This document shows positions 16,980 to 25,378 of a stretch of DNA of 64,000 bases, piece by piece (within the stretch, counting starts at the first letter, position 1; every line of letters begins with the position of its first letter). The stretch comes from Pseudomonas trivialis. GTDB lineage: Bacteria; Pseudomonadota; Gammaproteobacteria; Pseudomonadales; Pseudomonadaceae. The translations under genes and the position numbers were made by a program. The notes beneath the pieces are model-generated. The model searched no databases and was not told the origin of the DNA. It worked only from the letters and a program-made list of their open reading frames with translations. Location of the stretch: positions 1 to 64,000 of the forward strand of contig NZ_JYLK01000017.1 in NCBI RefSeq assembly GCF_001439805.1. The letters are read 5' to 3'.

Positions 16980-19178
16980 ATGGAAATCAAGGTCAACTTT
17001 CTCGACAACCTCCGACTTGAAGCGAAGTTCGATGACTTCACGGTGATTGCCGACCAGCCGATTCGCTACAAGGGCGACGGTTCGGCGCCGGGGCCCTTTG
17101 ATTATTTCCTCGCGTCGTCGGCGCTGTGCGCGGCGTACTTCGTCAAGCTGTATTGCCAGACGCGCAATATCCCCACGGAAAATATCCGCCTGTCGCAGAA
17201 CAACATCGTCGACCCGGAAAACCGCTACAACCAGATCTTCAAGATCCAGGTCGAGTTGCCCGCCGATATCTCCGACAAGGACCGCCAGGGCATCCTGCGT
17301 TCCATCGACCGTTGCACCGTAAAGAAAGTGGTGCAGGCAGGTCCCGAGTTCGTCATCGAGGAAGTCGAGAACCTCGACGCCGATGCGCAGGCCCTGCTGA
17401 TGCCCGGCTCGACAGCAGGCGCGGGCACCCGCATCGCCGGCAAGGACCTGCCGCTGGAGCAGACCATCGCCAATATGTCCACCATCCTCGCCGGGCTTGG
17501 CATGAAGATCGAGATCGCCTCGTGGCGCAATATCGTGCCCAACGTGTGGTCGCTGCATATCCGCGATGCGCAGTCGCCGATGTGCTTTACCAACGGCAAG
17601 GGCGCCACCAAGGAAGGCGCGCTGGCGTCGGCCCTGGGTGAGTTCATCGAGCGGCTCAACTGCAACTTCTTTTACAACGATCAGTTCTGGGGCGAAGAGC
17701 TGGCCAATGCGCCGTTCGTGCATTACCCGGATGAGCGCTGGTTTCAGCCTGGCCCCAACGACGAACTGCCGGGGGACATCCTCGACGCGTACTGCCTGAA
17801 GGTCTACAACCGCGACGGCGAGTTGCGCGGTTCGCACCTGTTCGACACCAACTCCGGCAACGAAGCGCGCGGCATCGTTGCGCTGCCGTTTGTGCGCCAG
17901 TCCGATGGCGAGGTGGTGTATTTCCCGTCCAACCTGATCGAGAACCTCTACCTCAGCAACGGCATGAGCGCAGGCAATACCCTCGCCGAAGCCCAGGTGC
18001 AGTGTCTGTCGGAGATTTTCGAGCGTGCGGTGAAACGCGAAATCATCGAAGGCGAATTCGCCTTGCCGGATGTGCCGGCTGACGTGCTGGCCAAGTACCC
18101 CGACATTCTGGCGGGCATTCAAGGCCTGGAGGCCCAGGGCTTCCCGGTGCTGGTCAAGGATGCGTCCCTGGGCGGCGAGTTTCCGGTGATGTGCGTGACC
18201 CTGATGAACCCGCGTACCGGCGGCGTATTCGCCTCGTTTGGCGCGCACCCAAGCCTGGAAGTTGCGCTGGAGCGCAGCCTCACCGAGCTGCTGCAAGGCC
18301 GTAGTTTCGAAGGCTTGAATGATTTGCCGCAGCCGACCTTTGAAGCCCAGGCGGTCACCGAGCCGAATAACTTCGTCGAGCACTTCATCGACTCCAGCGG
18401 CGTGGTGTCGTGGCGCTTTTTCAGCGCGCAATCGGATTACGAATTCGTCGAGTGGGACTTCTCCGGCCAGGGCGAAGACTCCAATGCCGAGGAAGCCGCG
18501 ACCCTGTTCGGCATCCTCGAGAGCATGGGCAAGGAGTCGTACATGGCGGTGTACGAGCACCTGGGCGCCACTGCGTGCCGGATACTGGTGCCCGACTATT
18601 CGGAAATCTACCCGGTGGACGACCTGATCTGGGACAACACCAACAAGGCGCTGTTCTTCCGCGAAGACATTCTCAACCTGCACCGCCTGGATGACGCGCA
18701 ACTGCACGCGCTGGTCGAACGCCTGATCGAAAGCGAGCTGGACGACTACACCGATATCACCACGCTGATCGGCATCGAATTCGACGACAACACCGCGTGG
18801 GGCCAGTTGACCATCCTGGAGTTGAAGCTGCTGATCTTCCTCGCCCTCAAGCAGTACGAAGAGGCCAAGGAGTGCGTAGAGATGTTCCTGCAGTACAACG
18901 ACAACACCGCCGAACGTGGCTTGTTCTACCAGGCGCTGAACGCGGTGCTGGAGATGGAGCTGGACGACGACCTGGCGCTGGCAGACTACGAGGCCAATTT
19001 TCGCCGTATGTTCGGCACTGAACGCATGGATGCGGTGATTGGCTCCGTGGACGGCAGCGTGCGCTTTTATGGCCTGACGCCGACCAGCATGAAGCTCGAA
19101 GGGCTGGACCGGCATTTGCGCCTGATCGAGAGCTACAAAAAACTGCACAGCGCGCGGGCCGGGGTTACCTCCGCCTGA
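16980..19178 (+). CDS. OsmC domain/YcaO domain fusion protein
   Basis: 732 residues from ATG 16980, the start that begins MEIKVNFLDNLRLEA; a longer frame from 16938 is less likely. Residues 1-135 are an OsmC-like domain with the two family cysteines (SSALCAAYFVK and SIDRCTVKKV). From about 150 to 590 comes a YcaO domain (QTIANMSTILAGLGMKIEIA, MCFTNGKGATKEGALASALG, ALGEFIERL, QCLSEIFERAVK), followed by a helical tail. In E. coli, YcaO helps RimO in methylthiolation of ribosomal protein S12. The OsmC part suggests a thiol or peroxide link. Single gene. Confidence 0.9.
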   Translation: MEIKVNFLDNLRLEAKFDDFTVIADQPIRYKGDGSAPGPFDYFLASSALCAAYFVKLYCQTRNIPTENIRLSQNNIVDPENRYNQIFKIQVELPADISDKDRQGILRSIDRCTVKKVVQAGPEFVIEEVENLDADAQALLMPGSTAGAGTRIAGKDLPLEQTIANMSTILAGLGMKIEIASWRNIVPNVWSLHIRDAQSPMCFTNGKGATKEGALASALGEFIERLNCNFFYNDQFWGEELANAPFVHYPDERWFQPGPNDELPGDILDAYCLKVYNRDGELRGSHLFDTNSGNEARGIVALPFVRQSDGEVVYFPSNLIENLYLSNGMSAGNTLAEAQVQCLSEIFERAVKREIIEGEFALPDVPADVLAKYPDILAGIQGLEAQGFPVLVKDASLGGEFPVMCVTLMNPRTGGVFASFGAHPSLEVALERSLTELLQGRSFEGLNDLPQPTFEAQAVTEPNNFVEHFIDSSGVVSWRFFSAQSDYEFVEWDFSGQGEDSNAEEAATLFGILESMGKESYMAVYEHLGATACRILVPDYSEIYPVDDLIWDNTNKALFFREDILNLHRLDDAQLHALVERLIESELDDYTDITTLIGIEFDDNTAWGQLTILELKLLIFLALKQYEEAKECVEMFLQYNDNTAERGLFYQALNAVLEMELDDDLALADYEANFRRMFGTERMDAVIGSVDGSVRFYGLTPTSMKLEGLDRHLRLIESYKKLHSARAGVTSA

Positions 19179-19191
19179 GACACGGTTTTCG

Positions 19192-19218
19192 TGTGGGAGG
19201 GAGCAAGCCCCTCCCACA
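19192..19218. repeat. Collapsed REP palindrome
   Basis: TGTGGGAGGG, AGCAAG, CCCCTCCCACA: a short palindrome made from the outer parts of two REP units, as though the middle of a REPIN had been lost. It lies between the convergent ends of the OsmC-YcaO gene (19178) and the cystathionine gene (19243) and may work as a terminator on both strands. Confidence 0.75.
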
Positions 19219-19242
19219 TTTGACCGTTGCTGCCTGGACTCT

Positions 19243-20409
19243 TTAGATGTGAGCCAGGGCCTGCGCCAGGTCGGCGCGCAGGTCTTCTACATCTTCAACC
19301 CCTACTGACAGGCGCACCAACCCATCGCCAATCCCCAACTGCGTGCGCGTGGCCGCCGGGATGCTGGCATGGGTCATGATCGCCGGGTGTTCGATCAGGC
19401 TTTCCACGCCGCCCAGGCTTTCGGCCAGAGCGAAGAGGTTGACGTTTTCCAGAAAACGTCTGGTACCGGCCAGGTCGGTGTTCAAGTCCACGCAAATCAT
19501 CCCGCCAAACCCGTGCATCTGTTGTTGCGCCAGGTCGTGCTGTGGGTGGGATGTCAGGCCGGGGTAGTGCACCCGCGCCACTTGCGGTTGCTGCTCCAGC
19601 CAGGTCGCCAGTTGCAGTGCGTTGCTGCAATGGCGCTCCATGCGCAGGGCCAGGGTCTTCACGCCGCGCAGGGTCAGGAATGCGTCGAACGGCCCGGCAA
19701 TGGCGCCAACCGAGTTCTGCAGAAAGCCCAGGCGCTCGGCCAGCTCCGGATTGTCGCCGACAATCGCGATGCCACCAATCACGTCCGAGTGGCCGTTGAG
19801 GTATTTGGTGGTGGAGTGCACCACCACATCAAAGCCCAGCTCCAGCGGGCGCTGGATCCATGGGCTGGCGAAGGTGTTGTCGGCCACGCACAGGATGCCG
19901 CGCGCACGGCAGAGACGCGCCACGGCGCGCAGGTCGGTGAGGCTTAGCAGCGGGTTGCTCGGGGTTTCGACCCAGACCATGCGCGTGTCGTCCTGCAACG
20001 ACGCGTCAAACGCTGCCATATCGCTCAGGTCGACATAGCTGAACCGATGCCCGGCGCTGCGTTGGCGCACCTTGTCGAACAGGCGGAAGGTGCCGCCGTA
20101 CAGGTCATTGCCGGAGACGATATGCGCGCCGGCATCGAGCAATTCCAATACGGTGGAGATCGCCGCGAGGCCGGAAGCAAAGGCAAACGCCTGGCTGCCG
20201 CCTTCCAGGTCCGCGACACAGCGCTCCAGGGCAAAGCGCGTCGGGTTGTGGGAGCGGCCATAGTCAAAGCCCTTGTGCACACCGGGGCTGTCCTGCAGGT
20301 AGGTGGAGTTGGCGTAGATCGGCGGCATCAGCGCGCCCGTGCTCGGGTCGGGCGATTGCCCGGCGTGGATCACACGGGTGGCGAACGCGCTTTTATCGGG
20401 CTGGCTCAT
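19243..20409 (-). CDS. Cystathionine gamma-lyase/synthase family PLP enzyme
   Basis: 388 residues, full length for the Cys/Met metabolism PLP family. Key features: YGRSHNPTR (phosphate binding), SGLAAISTVLELL, VADNTFASPWIQ, and HSTTKYLNGHSD with the PLP lysine at 202. Because its start overlaps the stop of a cystathionine beta-synthase gene (ATGA, 20406-20409), the likely role is cystathionine gamma-lyase, giving cysteine from cystathionine in reverse transsulfuration. Gamma-synthase activity cannot be excluded from sequence. Confidence 0.88.
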   Translation of the reverse strand: MSQPDKSAFATRVIHAGQSPDPSTGALMPPIYANSTYLQDSPGVHKGFDYGRSHNPTRFALERCVADLEGGSQAFAFASGLAAISTVLELLDAGAHIVSGNDLYGGTFRLFDKVRQRSAGHRFSYVDLSDMAAFDASLQDDTRMVWVETPSNPLLSLTDLRAVARLCRARGILCVADNTFASPWIQRPLELGFDVVVHSTTKYLNGHSDVIGGIAIVGDNPELAERLGFLQNSVGAIAGPFDAFLTLRGVKTLALRMERHCSNALQLATWLEQQPQVARVHYPGLTSHPQHDLAQQQMHGFGGMICVDLNTDLAGTRRFLENVNLFALAESLGGVESLIEHPAIMTHASIPAATRTQLGIGDGLVRLSVGVEDVEDLRADLAQALAHI

Positions 20410-21782
20410 GCAAGGGATCTCCGTAAATGGTTGAGCAGGTCGACACGGGTGATCAGGCCATGGAAGCCCGACGCGTCGGCAATGATGGCGACGAGGCCGC
20501 GATCCAGCTCGGCCTGCAGTTCGTCCAGGCTGGCATCGGGGGCGAGGGTGTGCGGGGTGTTCGCCATGGCGCTGGCAACGGTCATGGAAAAATCCGCGGC
20601 GTTATGATGCAGGCCCAGCAGGATGTCGGACTCGTCGATCACCCCCACCAGTTCCTGGCCGCCCACCAGCACCGGCAACTGCGACACGTCGGCCAGGCGC
20701 ATGCGCTGGAAGGCGGTGAGCAGGGTGTCGTCGGGGCTCACGCTGATGACGCGGCCGTCCTCGAAACGGCGGGCGATCAGGTCGCGCAGGTCGCCGTAAT
20801 GTTTGTACTGCAACAGGCCGGCGTCGTTCATCCATTGGTCGTTGTAGACCTTCGACAGGTAGCGCGTGCCGGTGTCGCACACAAAGGTCACCACACGCTT
20901 GGGCTCGGTCTGTTCGCGGCAGTAGCGCAGCGCGGCGGCGAGGAGGGTGCCGGTGGACGAGCCGCCGAGAATGCCCTCGGCCTTGAGCAACTGGCGCGCG
21001 TGGTCGAAGCTTTCTTCATCGCTGATGGAGTAGGCGTGGCGCACGCTGGAGAGGTCGGCAATCGATGGGATGAAGTCCTCGCCGATGCCTTCCACCGCCC
21101 ACGAGCCGGGCGTCTCCAGCCGCCCGCTGCGGCTGTACTCGGCCATCACCGAACCCACCGGATCGGCCAGCACCATCGCCAGCTGCGGCTGCACGCGCTT
21201 GAAAAACCGCGTGAGCCCGGTGAGGGTGCCCGCTGACCCTACGCCCACCACAATCGCGTCGAGGTCGTGCTGGGTTTGCGCCCAGATCTCCGGCGCGGTG
21301 CTGGTCTCGTGGGCCAGCGGGTTGGCCGGGTTGTTGAACTGGTCGGCGAAGAAAGAGCCAGGAATATCCTTGGCCATGCGCGCGGCCACGTCCTGGTAGT
21401 ACTCGGGATGGCCCTTGCCCACATCGGAGCGAGTGATATGCACCTCGGCGCCCATGGCCTTGAGGTGCAGCACCTTTTCCGTGGACATCTTGTCGGGCAC
21501 CACCAGCACCACGCGATAGCCCTTGGCCCGGCCGACCAGCGCCAGACCCAGGCCGGTGTTGCCGGCAGTGGCTTCGATAATGGTGCCGCCGGGACGCAGG
21601 CGACCATCGCGCTCGGCCGCGTCGATCATCGCCAGGCCGATACGGTCCTTGATGGAACCCCCGGGGTTCTGTGATTCGAGCTTGAGAAACAGGGTGCAGG
21701 GGCCGGTATCGAAACGGCTGACGCGAACCAGCGGCGTGTTGCCGATCAGCTCGAGCACGGCGGGGCGGGTGGGTGTAGGCAT
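20406..21782 (-). CDS. Cystathionine beta-synthase
   Basis: 458 residues from ATG 21782, which has AGGTGA upstream. Residues 8-315 are the PLP fold: GNTPLVR, the PLP lysine in NPGGSIKDRIGLAMID (K45), EATAGNTGLGLALVG and GVGSAGTLTG. Residues about 335-455 are two CBS (Bateman) domains, as in the human and yeast type of enzyme. It joins homocysteine and serine to cystathionine. First gene of a two-gene operon with the gamma-lyase-like gene, together forming the route from methionine sulfur to cysteine. The CBS pair suggests nucleotide or AdoMet control. Confidence 0.9.
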   Translation of the reverse strand: MPTPTRPAVLELIGNTPLVRVSRFDTGPCTLFLKLESQNPGGSIKDRIGLAMIDAAERDGRLRPGGTIIEATAGNTGLGLALVGRAKGYRVVLVVPDKMSTEKVLHLKAMGAEVHITRSDVGKGHPEYYQDVAARMAKDIPGSFFADQFNNPANPLAHETSTAPEIWAQTQHDLDAIVVGVGSAGTLTGLTRFFKRVQPQLAMVLADPVGSVMAEYSRSGRLETPGSWAVEGIGEDFIPSIADLSSVRHAYSISDEESFDHARQLLKAEGILGGSSTGTLLAAALRYCREQTEPKRVVTFVCDTGTRYLSKVYNDQWMNDAGLLQYKHYGDLRDLIARRFEDGRVISVSPDDTLLTAFQRMRLADVSQLPVLVGGQELVGVIDESDILLGLHHNAADFSMTVASAMANTPHTLAPDASLDELQAELDRGLVAIIADASGFHGLITRVDLLNHLRRSLA

Positions 21783-21913
21783 GTCGTCACCTGAGTGCGG
21801 AAGGGGGACAGCAAATGCAAAACATGCCTTGGACCATAGGTCGAGATCGTGCCACTCGCAACCGGGCGGTCGGGTGGGTGTCTTTTTTTGGCGCATGGTG
21901 GATCAGGACGTCT

Positions 21914-22804
21914 TCAGCCACCCTGACGCAAAGCCTGCATCAGTTGCTCAACAACGAAGGCTTCGACGGCACCTTCACTGGCGCCCGCTTCAAAAGCAGC
22001 ACAACACGCCGATTTTTCGCCAGCGCAGAGCCGGTAGACAGCAATGACACTGCCTGGTCCGCCGCCCGTGTGTCCACACAGGGAATACCCTCCGTCAATC
22101 GTCCCCTGCATCACGCCAAGGCCATAACCCGGCTTGATCCAGGGGCGTCCGGGAATCGGACCGCCCAGAGTTCGCACTGTCTGCATTTCCTCAAGCAAGC
22201 TCGCTGGGAGCAGCAGGTCTGCACAAAAGAGTCGATCCAGAAATAACGCGGCCTGCGACACCGGGCCGATCAACAAACCGTGATAAACCCAAGCGGGGTC
22301 ATACTGTGCGGGACTTCCAAAATGGGTTGTTTGCAAATCCGCCCGCGTTTTTGCAAAGCGAATGTTCGATAGGCCCGAAGGAGAAAGTGCCCGTTGAACC
22401 ACCGCTTCCTCAAGCGTCAGATTTGTCAGCCGTTCAATCAGCCTGCCGATGAGCAGGTAGCCGACATTCGAATAACACCAACCCGTTCCGGGACTGTATC
22501 GAAGCCGAGCGCCGTCGAGACGCCGCATCATTTCATCGGTTGGCCAGGCTGGCTCATTGTTCTTGACAGCGGCATGATAGGCCGCCAGTTCGCCGTAATC
22601 AGCCAGACCTGCTTCGTGACGCAGCAGCTGGCGTAACGTAAAAGGCTGATCAGGGATCGCGTCGTCCAACCCGATCAACCCGTCACGTACCAACGATAGG
22701 GCTGTCGCCGCCAGGACTGTTTTCGTAAAGCTCCACCAGGGTGCCATCGGTTCTGATCGATCAGGCGTCAGGGGTTGACCATTCGATAGGAGTGAACTGA
22801 ACAT
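21914..22804 (-). CDS. Beta-lactamase-like serine hydrolase (class C / esterase fold)
   Basis: 296 residues with the three active-site motifs of the family: SFTK at 25-28 (nucleophile Ser25, Lys28), YSN at 111-113 and HTGG at 245-248 in place of KTG. This is the pattern of esterases and D-aminopeptidase-like members more than of true AmpC enzymes. No signal peptide and a short N-terminus, so it is probably cytoplasmic. GGGAAG lies upstream of ATG 22804. It stands alone at the left edge of an accessory zone. Confidence 0.82.
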   Translation of the reverse strand: MFSSLLSNGQPLTPDRSEPMAPWWSFTKTVLAATALSLVRDGLIGLDDAIPDQPFTLRQLLRHEAGLADYGELAAYHAAVKNNEPAWPTDEMMRRLDGARLRYSPGTGWCYSNVGYLLIGRLIERLTNLTLEEAVVQRALSPSGLSNIRFAKTRADLQTTHFGSPAQYDPAWVYHGLLIGPVSQAALFLDRLFCADLLLPASLLEEMQTVRTLGGPIPGRPWIKPGYGLGVMQGTIDGGYSLCGHTGGGPGSVIAVYRLCAGEKSACCAAFEAGASEGAVEAFVVEQLMQALRQGG

Positions 22805-22855
22805 TGGCTTCCCTGTGTTGAGTGGATCGACAGCCCGACAAGTGTGAGAGCAGCT

Positions 22856-23221
22856 ATGAAGATTGTAACCAGCATAATCGCTTTAGGCATGGCGTACGCC
22901 GCCTGCTCATCTGTTTACGCTTATCCAGCTAGAGTGGCTGCGGGAGAGAAGCCAGACAGTTACCTGATCTGCGGCTCGCCGGCGCCGCAGCAGTTGGCGG
23001 GAAACGGCGGAGCAGGCGGGAATGGTGGCGCTGGAGGAAGTGGTGGGAGTGCGGGTGGAAATGGTGGGGCCGGCGGTAAGGGTGGAAACGGCACTGTTCC
23101 CGGTAAAGGTGGTAATGGCGGCGCCGGTGGAACGGGTGGTACGCCAGGCGCAAAGGGCGCGCCAGGTGCGGACGGTGCAAAAGTCCCCGGCAATGAGCCT
23201 GATGAAAAATCACGCACCTGA
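22856..23221 (+). CDS. Small exported glycine-rich repeat protein
   Basis: 121 residues. ATG 22856 follows GAGAGCAGCT. Residues 1-23 form a signal peptide ending SSVYA-YPA. A short linker with one Cys (YLICGSPAPQQ) leads to about 60 residues of GGxGG-type repeats (NGGAGGNGGAGG and similar, from about 44), then a collagen-like GAKGAPGADGAK and a charged tail. Gly-rich repeats of this kind occur in surface or matrix proteins and in PE_PGRS-like sequences. No function can be assigned. Intergenic DNA 23222-23425 has nothing recognisable. Confidence 0.7.
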   Translation: MKIVTSIIALGMAYAACSSVYAYPARVAAGEKPDSYLICGSPAPQQLAGNGGAGGNGGAGGSGGSAGGNGGAGGKGGNGTVPGKGGNGGAGGTGGTPGAKGAPGADGAKVPGNEPDEKSRT

Positions 23222-23425
23222 AGTGGCTTGAGCCCCTGCACCGCAGAGGCAGGTTTCCTTAATTGAATAGAACATTCTCAGGGCAGAAGGCCATATGTAG
23301 TGGATCAGGATAAGGTGCGTGAGGGCGTTCGGGCAATCGGCCAGCCGTGGAGGTGAGCAGCCAGCAACTTAACCTTTCTGGGTTCTACTCAGTCAAACTT
23401 GGCTATCAATGAACCAGGAGAGGTT

Positions 23426-23974
23426 ATGAACTACTCGGTGGAAGGCAACTGCCTTCGAACATTGGAACGTAACGATTTCGAGTTGATCAGCCGTTACGAA
23501 AAAGCGAACCGTGCGCATCTAAAGCCTTGGGAACCCCGGAGGGACGCAGAGTATTTCACCATTGACAACGCCAGGGCCAGAGTCGAACAGCAGGTGGAAA
23601 GCATGGAAGCCGCAACGTCCATGTTTTTCCTGTTGCTCGATAACGAGAGCGGAGAGCTTCTCGGTCGATGTAACTACACGAATATTGTGAGGGGCGTTTT
23701 TCAGGCCTGTAACCTCGGTTTTTCATTAGCCGTATCTGCGCAAGGCCAGGGTTTAATGAGAAAAACACTTCAGATCACTAACCGTTATTGCTTCGAGCAA
23801 ATGGCGCTTCATCGAATCATGGCCAATCACCTACCCAGCAATATCCGAAGTGAACGTCTTCTAGAATCACTGGGGTTTGAAAGGGAAGGCTGTGCGCGTG
23901 CCTATCTGAAGATTGCAGGGGTGTGGGAGGATCACACGTTGAGATCTTTGATCAATCCGTTGGACTGTATTTAA
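23426..23974 (+). CDS. GNAT acetyltransferase, RimJ/RimL type
   Basis: 182 residues, started by ATG 23426 with a perfect AGGAGAGG. The acetyl-CoA loop is in LAVSAQGQGLMRKTL; FEQMALHRIMANHLPSNIRS and LLESLGFEREGCARAYLKI are the usual RimJ C-terminal motifs. E. coli RimJ acetylates the N-terminus of ribosomal protein S5. This copy is in an accessory zone and not beside ribosomal genes, so the acceptor is uncertain. Confidence 0.85.
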   Translation: MNYSVEGNCLRTLERNDFELISRYEKANRAHLKPWEPRRDAEYFTIDNARARVEQQVESMEAATSMFFLLLDNESGELLGRCNYTNIVRGVFQACNLGFSLAVSAQGQGLMRKTLQITNRYCFEQMALHRIMANHLPSNIRSERLLESLGFEREGCARAYLKIAGVWEDHTLRSLINPLDCI

Positions 23975-24030
23975 GTGCCGCTACGGAATCTCCTCCTGGC
24001 TCTTCACCGGGCCGATTCAAGCGGGGCAAA

Positions 24031-24108
24031 TGTCTCCAGCGTTTTCTCTCGCCGGCCGTACGCGCATTCGCTGACTGGATCGCCGAGCTTGTACGCGACG
24101 GCGATTCT
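24031..24108 (+). pseudogene. LysR-type regulator C-terminal remnant
   Basis: Reading in the frame of 24031, the DNA encodes CLQRFLSPAVRAFADWIAEL, which matches the very end of LysR-type transcription factors (SPKVRAFVDWLAE). Nothing upstream in any frame continues into a LysR effector domain, and the preceding RimJ-like gene ends at 23974. It appears to be a stub left by deletion between two GNAT genes. The 23975-24210 spacer holds nothing else. Confidence 0.5.
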
Positions 24109-24210
24109 CTTTCAGCCGCGTGGCACTGTGCCGGTAGTGAAGCCAAACTAGGAACCCAATATCAGGCTCTCTATACTGGTCATCCCTGGACGGTAGTTAG
24201 AGCGCCAAAT

Positions 24211-24714
24211 ATGCCCGTCACATTCAATCAAAACCCCCACATCATTTTGGTCCTGGCTCAACAAAGCGACTTGGACAATCTCGTGGCTATTCGAATTGAA
24301 GCCATGCGCGAAAGTCTGGAACGTGTTGGGCGATTCGATCCCGTGCGTGCGCGCGAGCGATTTCTTGGCGGCTTTGAAGCTCGCAACACACGCTACATTG
24401 AGGTATCTGGAGAGAAGGTTGGTTTTGTAGTGGTCAAGCATCACCACAATGAACTCCTGCTCGACCACTTATATGTAAGACCGAGCGCGCAAGGATCAGG
24501 TGTAGGGTCAGCTGTTCTCACTCAGATTTTCAAAGAGGCGGATGCCGCTGCGCTCCCTGTTAAAGTTGGCGCTCTCATAGGAAGCGGGTCGAATCGCTTT
24601 TATATCCGCCATGGCTTCCAGTTCATCGAAAGCAGTGAGTTCGACAATTATTATGTTCGTCAGAGTATTCCGGCGATTGGCGGCAGCTTGAATAAAGCAG
24701 CAAGAATCGGATAG
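24211..24714 (+). CDS. GNAT family N-acetyltransferase
   Basis: 167 residues from ATG 24211 (MPVTFNQNPHIIL). The same frame is open back to 23923 but that part overlaps the RimJ-like gene and holds a LysR remnant. Acetyl-CoA motif LYVRPSAQGSGVGSAVL at about 92-108, then RFYIRHGFQFIESSEFDNYY as motif B. Acceptor unknown. Ribosome site is poor, which leaves the start less certain. Confidence 0.78.
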   Translation: MPVTFNQNPHIILVLAQQSDLDNLVAIRIEAMRESLERVGRFDPVRARERFLGGFEARNTRYIEVSGEKVGFVVVKHHHNELLLDHLYVRPSAQGSGVGSAVLTQIFKEADAAALPVKVGALIGSGSNRFYIRHGFQFIESSEFDNYYVRQSIPAIGGSLNKAARIG

Positions 24715-24769
24715 CAGGTACGGTACGAATTCCAGTCTGATAAAACTTCAAACCCATAGGAGTTCGATC

Positions 24770-25237
24770 ATGGCGTTTCGTATCACTGGCCTTTCCCCCG
24801 AGCCATTCCAGTCACTGTTTGGATTGCCCGACCAAGATCTCGCATCGCTCGGGATAAAGCGTTACATCGTCGACAGCCACCCAGGCTTTCCTGACCGTAT
24901 CGAACTGAAGGATGCGCAGCCAGGTCAGAGCGTGCTTTTACTCAACCATGTCAGCCAGCCCGCCACGACGCCATACCGCGCTTCACACGCGATCTTCATA
25001 CGGGAGTGGGCCACGCAAGCCTATGACGCAGTCGATGAGGTACCCGAGTCCATGCGAATCCGCCTGCTATCACTTCGCGCTTTCACTGATGATGGGATGA
25101 TGCTCGACGCCGACGTCGTTGATGGAATAGCAATGGAAACTGTCGTTACTCGGATGTTTGCCAATCCAGAGGTTGGGTACATTCACGTGCACAATGCCAA
25201 GCAGGGTTGTTACTCCGGGCGGATAGATCGGGCGTAG
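24770..25237 (+). CDS. DUF1203 protein
   Basis: 155 residues with AGGAGTTCGATC before ATG 24770. The sequence MAFRITGLSPEPFQSLFGLP, then LLLNHVSQPATTPYRASHAIF and YIHVHNAKQGCY are the conserved blocks of DUF1203, a family of short bacterial proteins of unknown function. Nothing indicates an export signal. It is the last gene before the insertion-like segment at 25240-28870. Confidence 0.82.
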   Translation: MAFRITGLSPEPFQSLFGLPDQDLASLGIKRYIVDSHPGFPDRIELKDAQPGQSVLLLNHVSQPATTPYRASHAIFIREWATQAYDAVDEVPESMRIRLLSLRAFTDDGMMLDADVVDGIAMETVVTRMFANPEVGYIHVHNAKQGCYSGRIDRA

Positions 25238-25310
25238 TCGACGCAGGTGTTGGTGGTTGGTTCTTCTTTCGGCTTTGCTGGGCAGCGACGGGCCGGTTGC
25301 TGCCCGCCAC

Positions 25311-25334
25311 GAACGGCAGAAATCGGCCAAAAGC
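25311..25334. repeat. Dispersed intergenic motif, copy A
   Basis: GAACGGCAGAAATCGGCCAA followed by AAGC. The same core occurs at 28791-28828 (opposite strand) and, less exactly, at 62575-62606. All three copies flank accessory genes. It lies in 25238-25378, a spacer with no gene, just left of the IS. Confidence 0.6.
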
Positions 25335-25378
25335 GGTCGTTCGTTTCTTTCATCAAATAACTGACATTAACTGAGCCG

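Noticed and set aside
16962..19217. 751-codon minus-strand frame over the OsmC-YcaO gene
   Set aside because: Opposite strand of a clear two-domain protein; composition is typical of antisense frames.
22929..23241. Pro/His-rich frames antisense to the Gly-rich gene
   Set aside because: Artefact of the GGN codon repeat read backwards.
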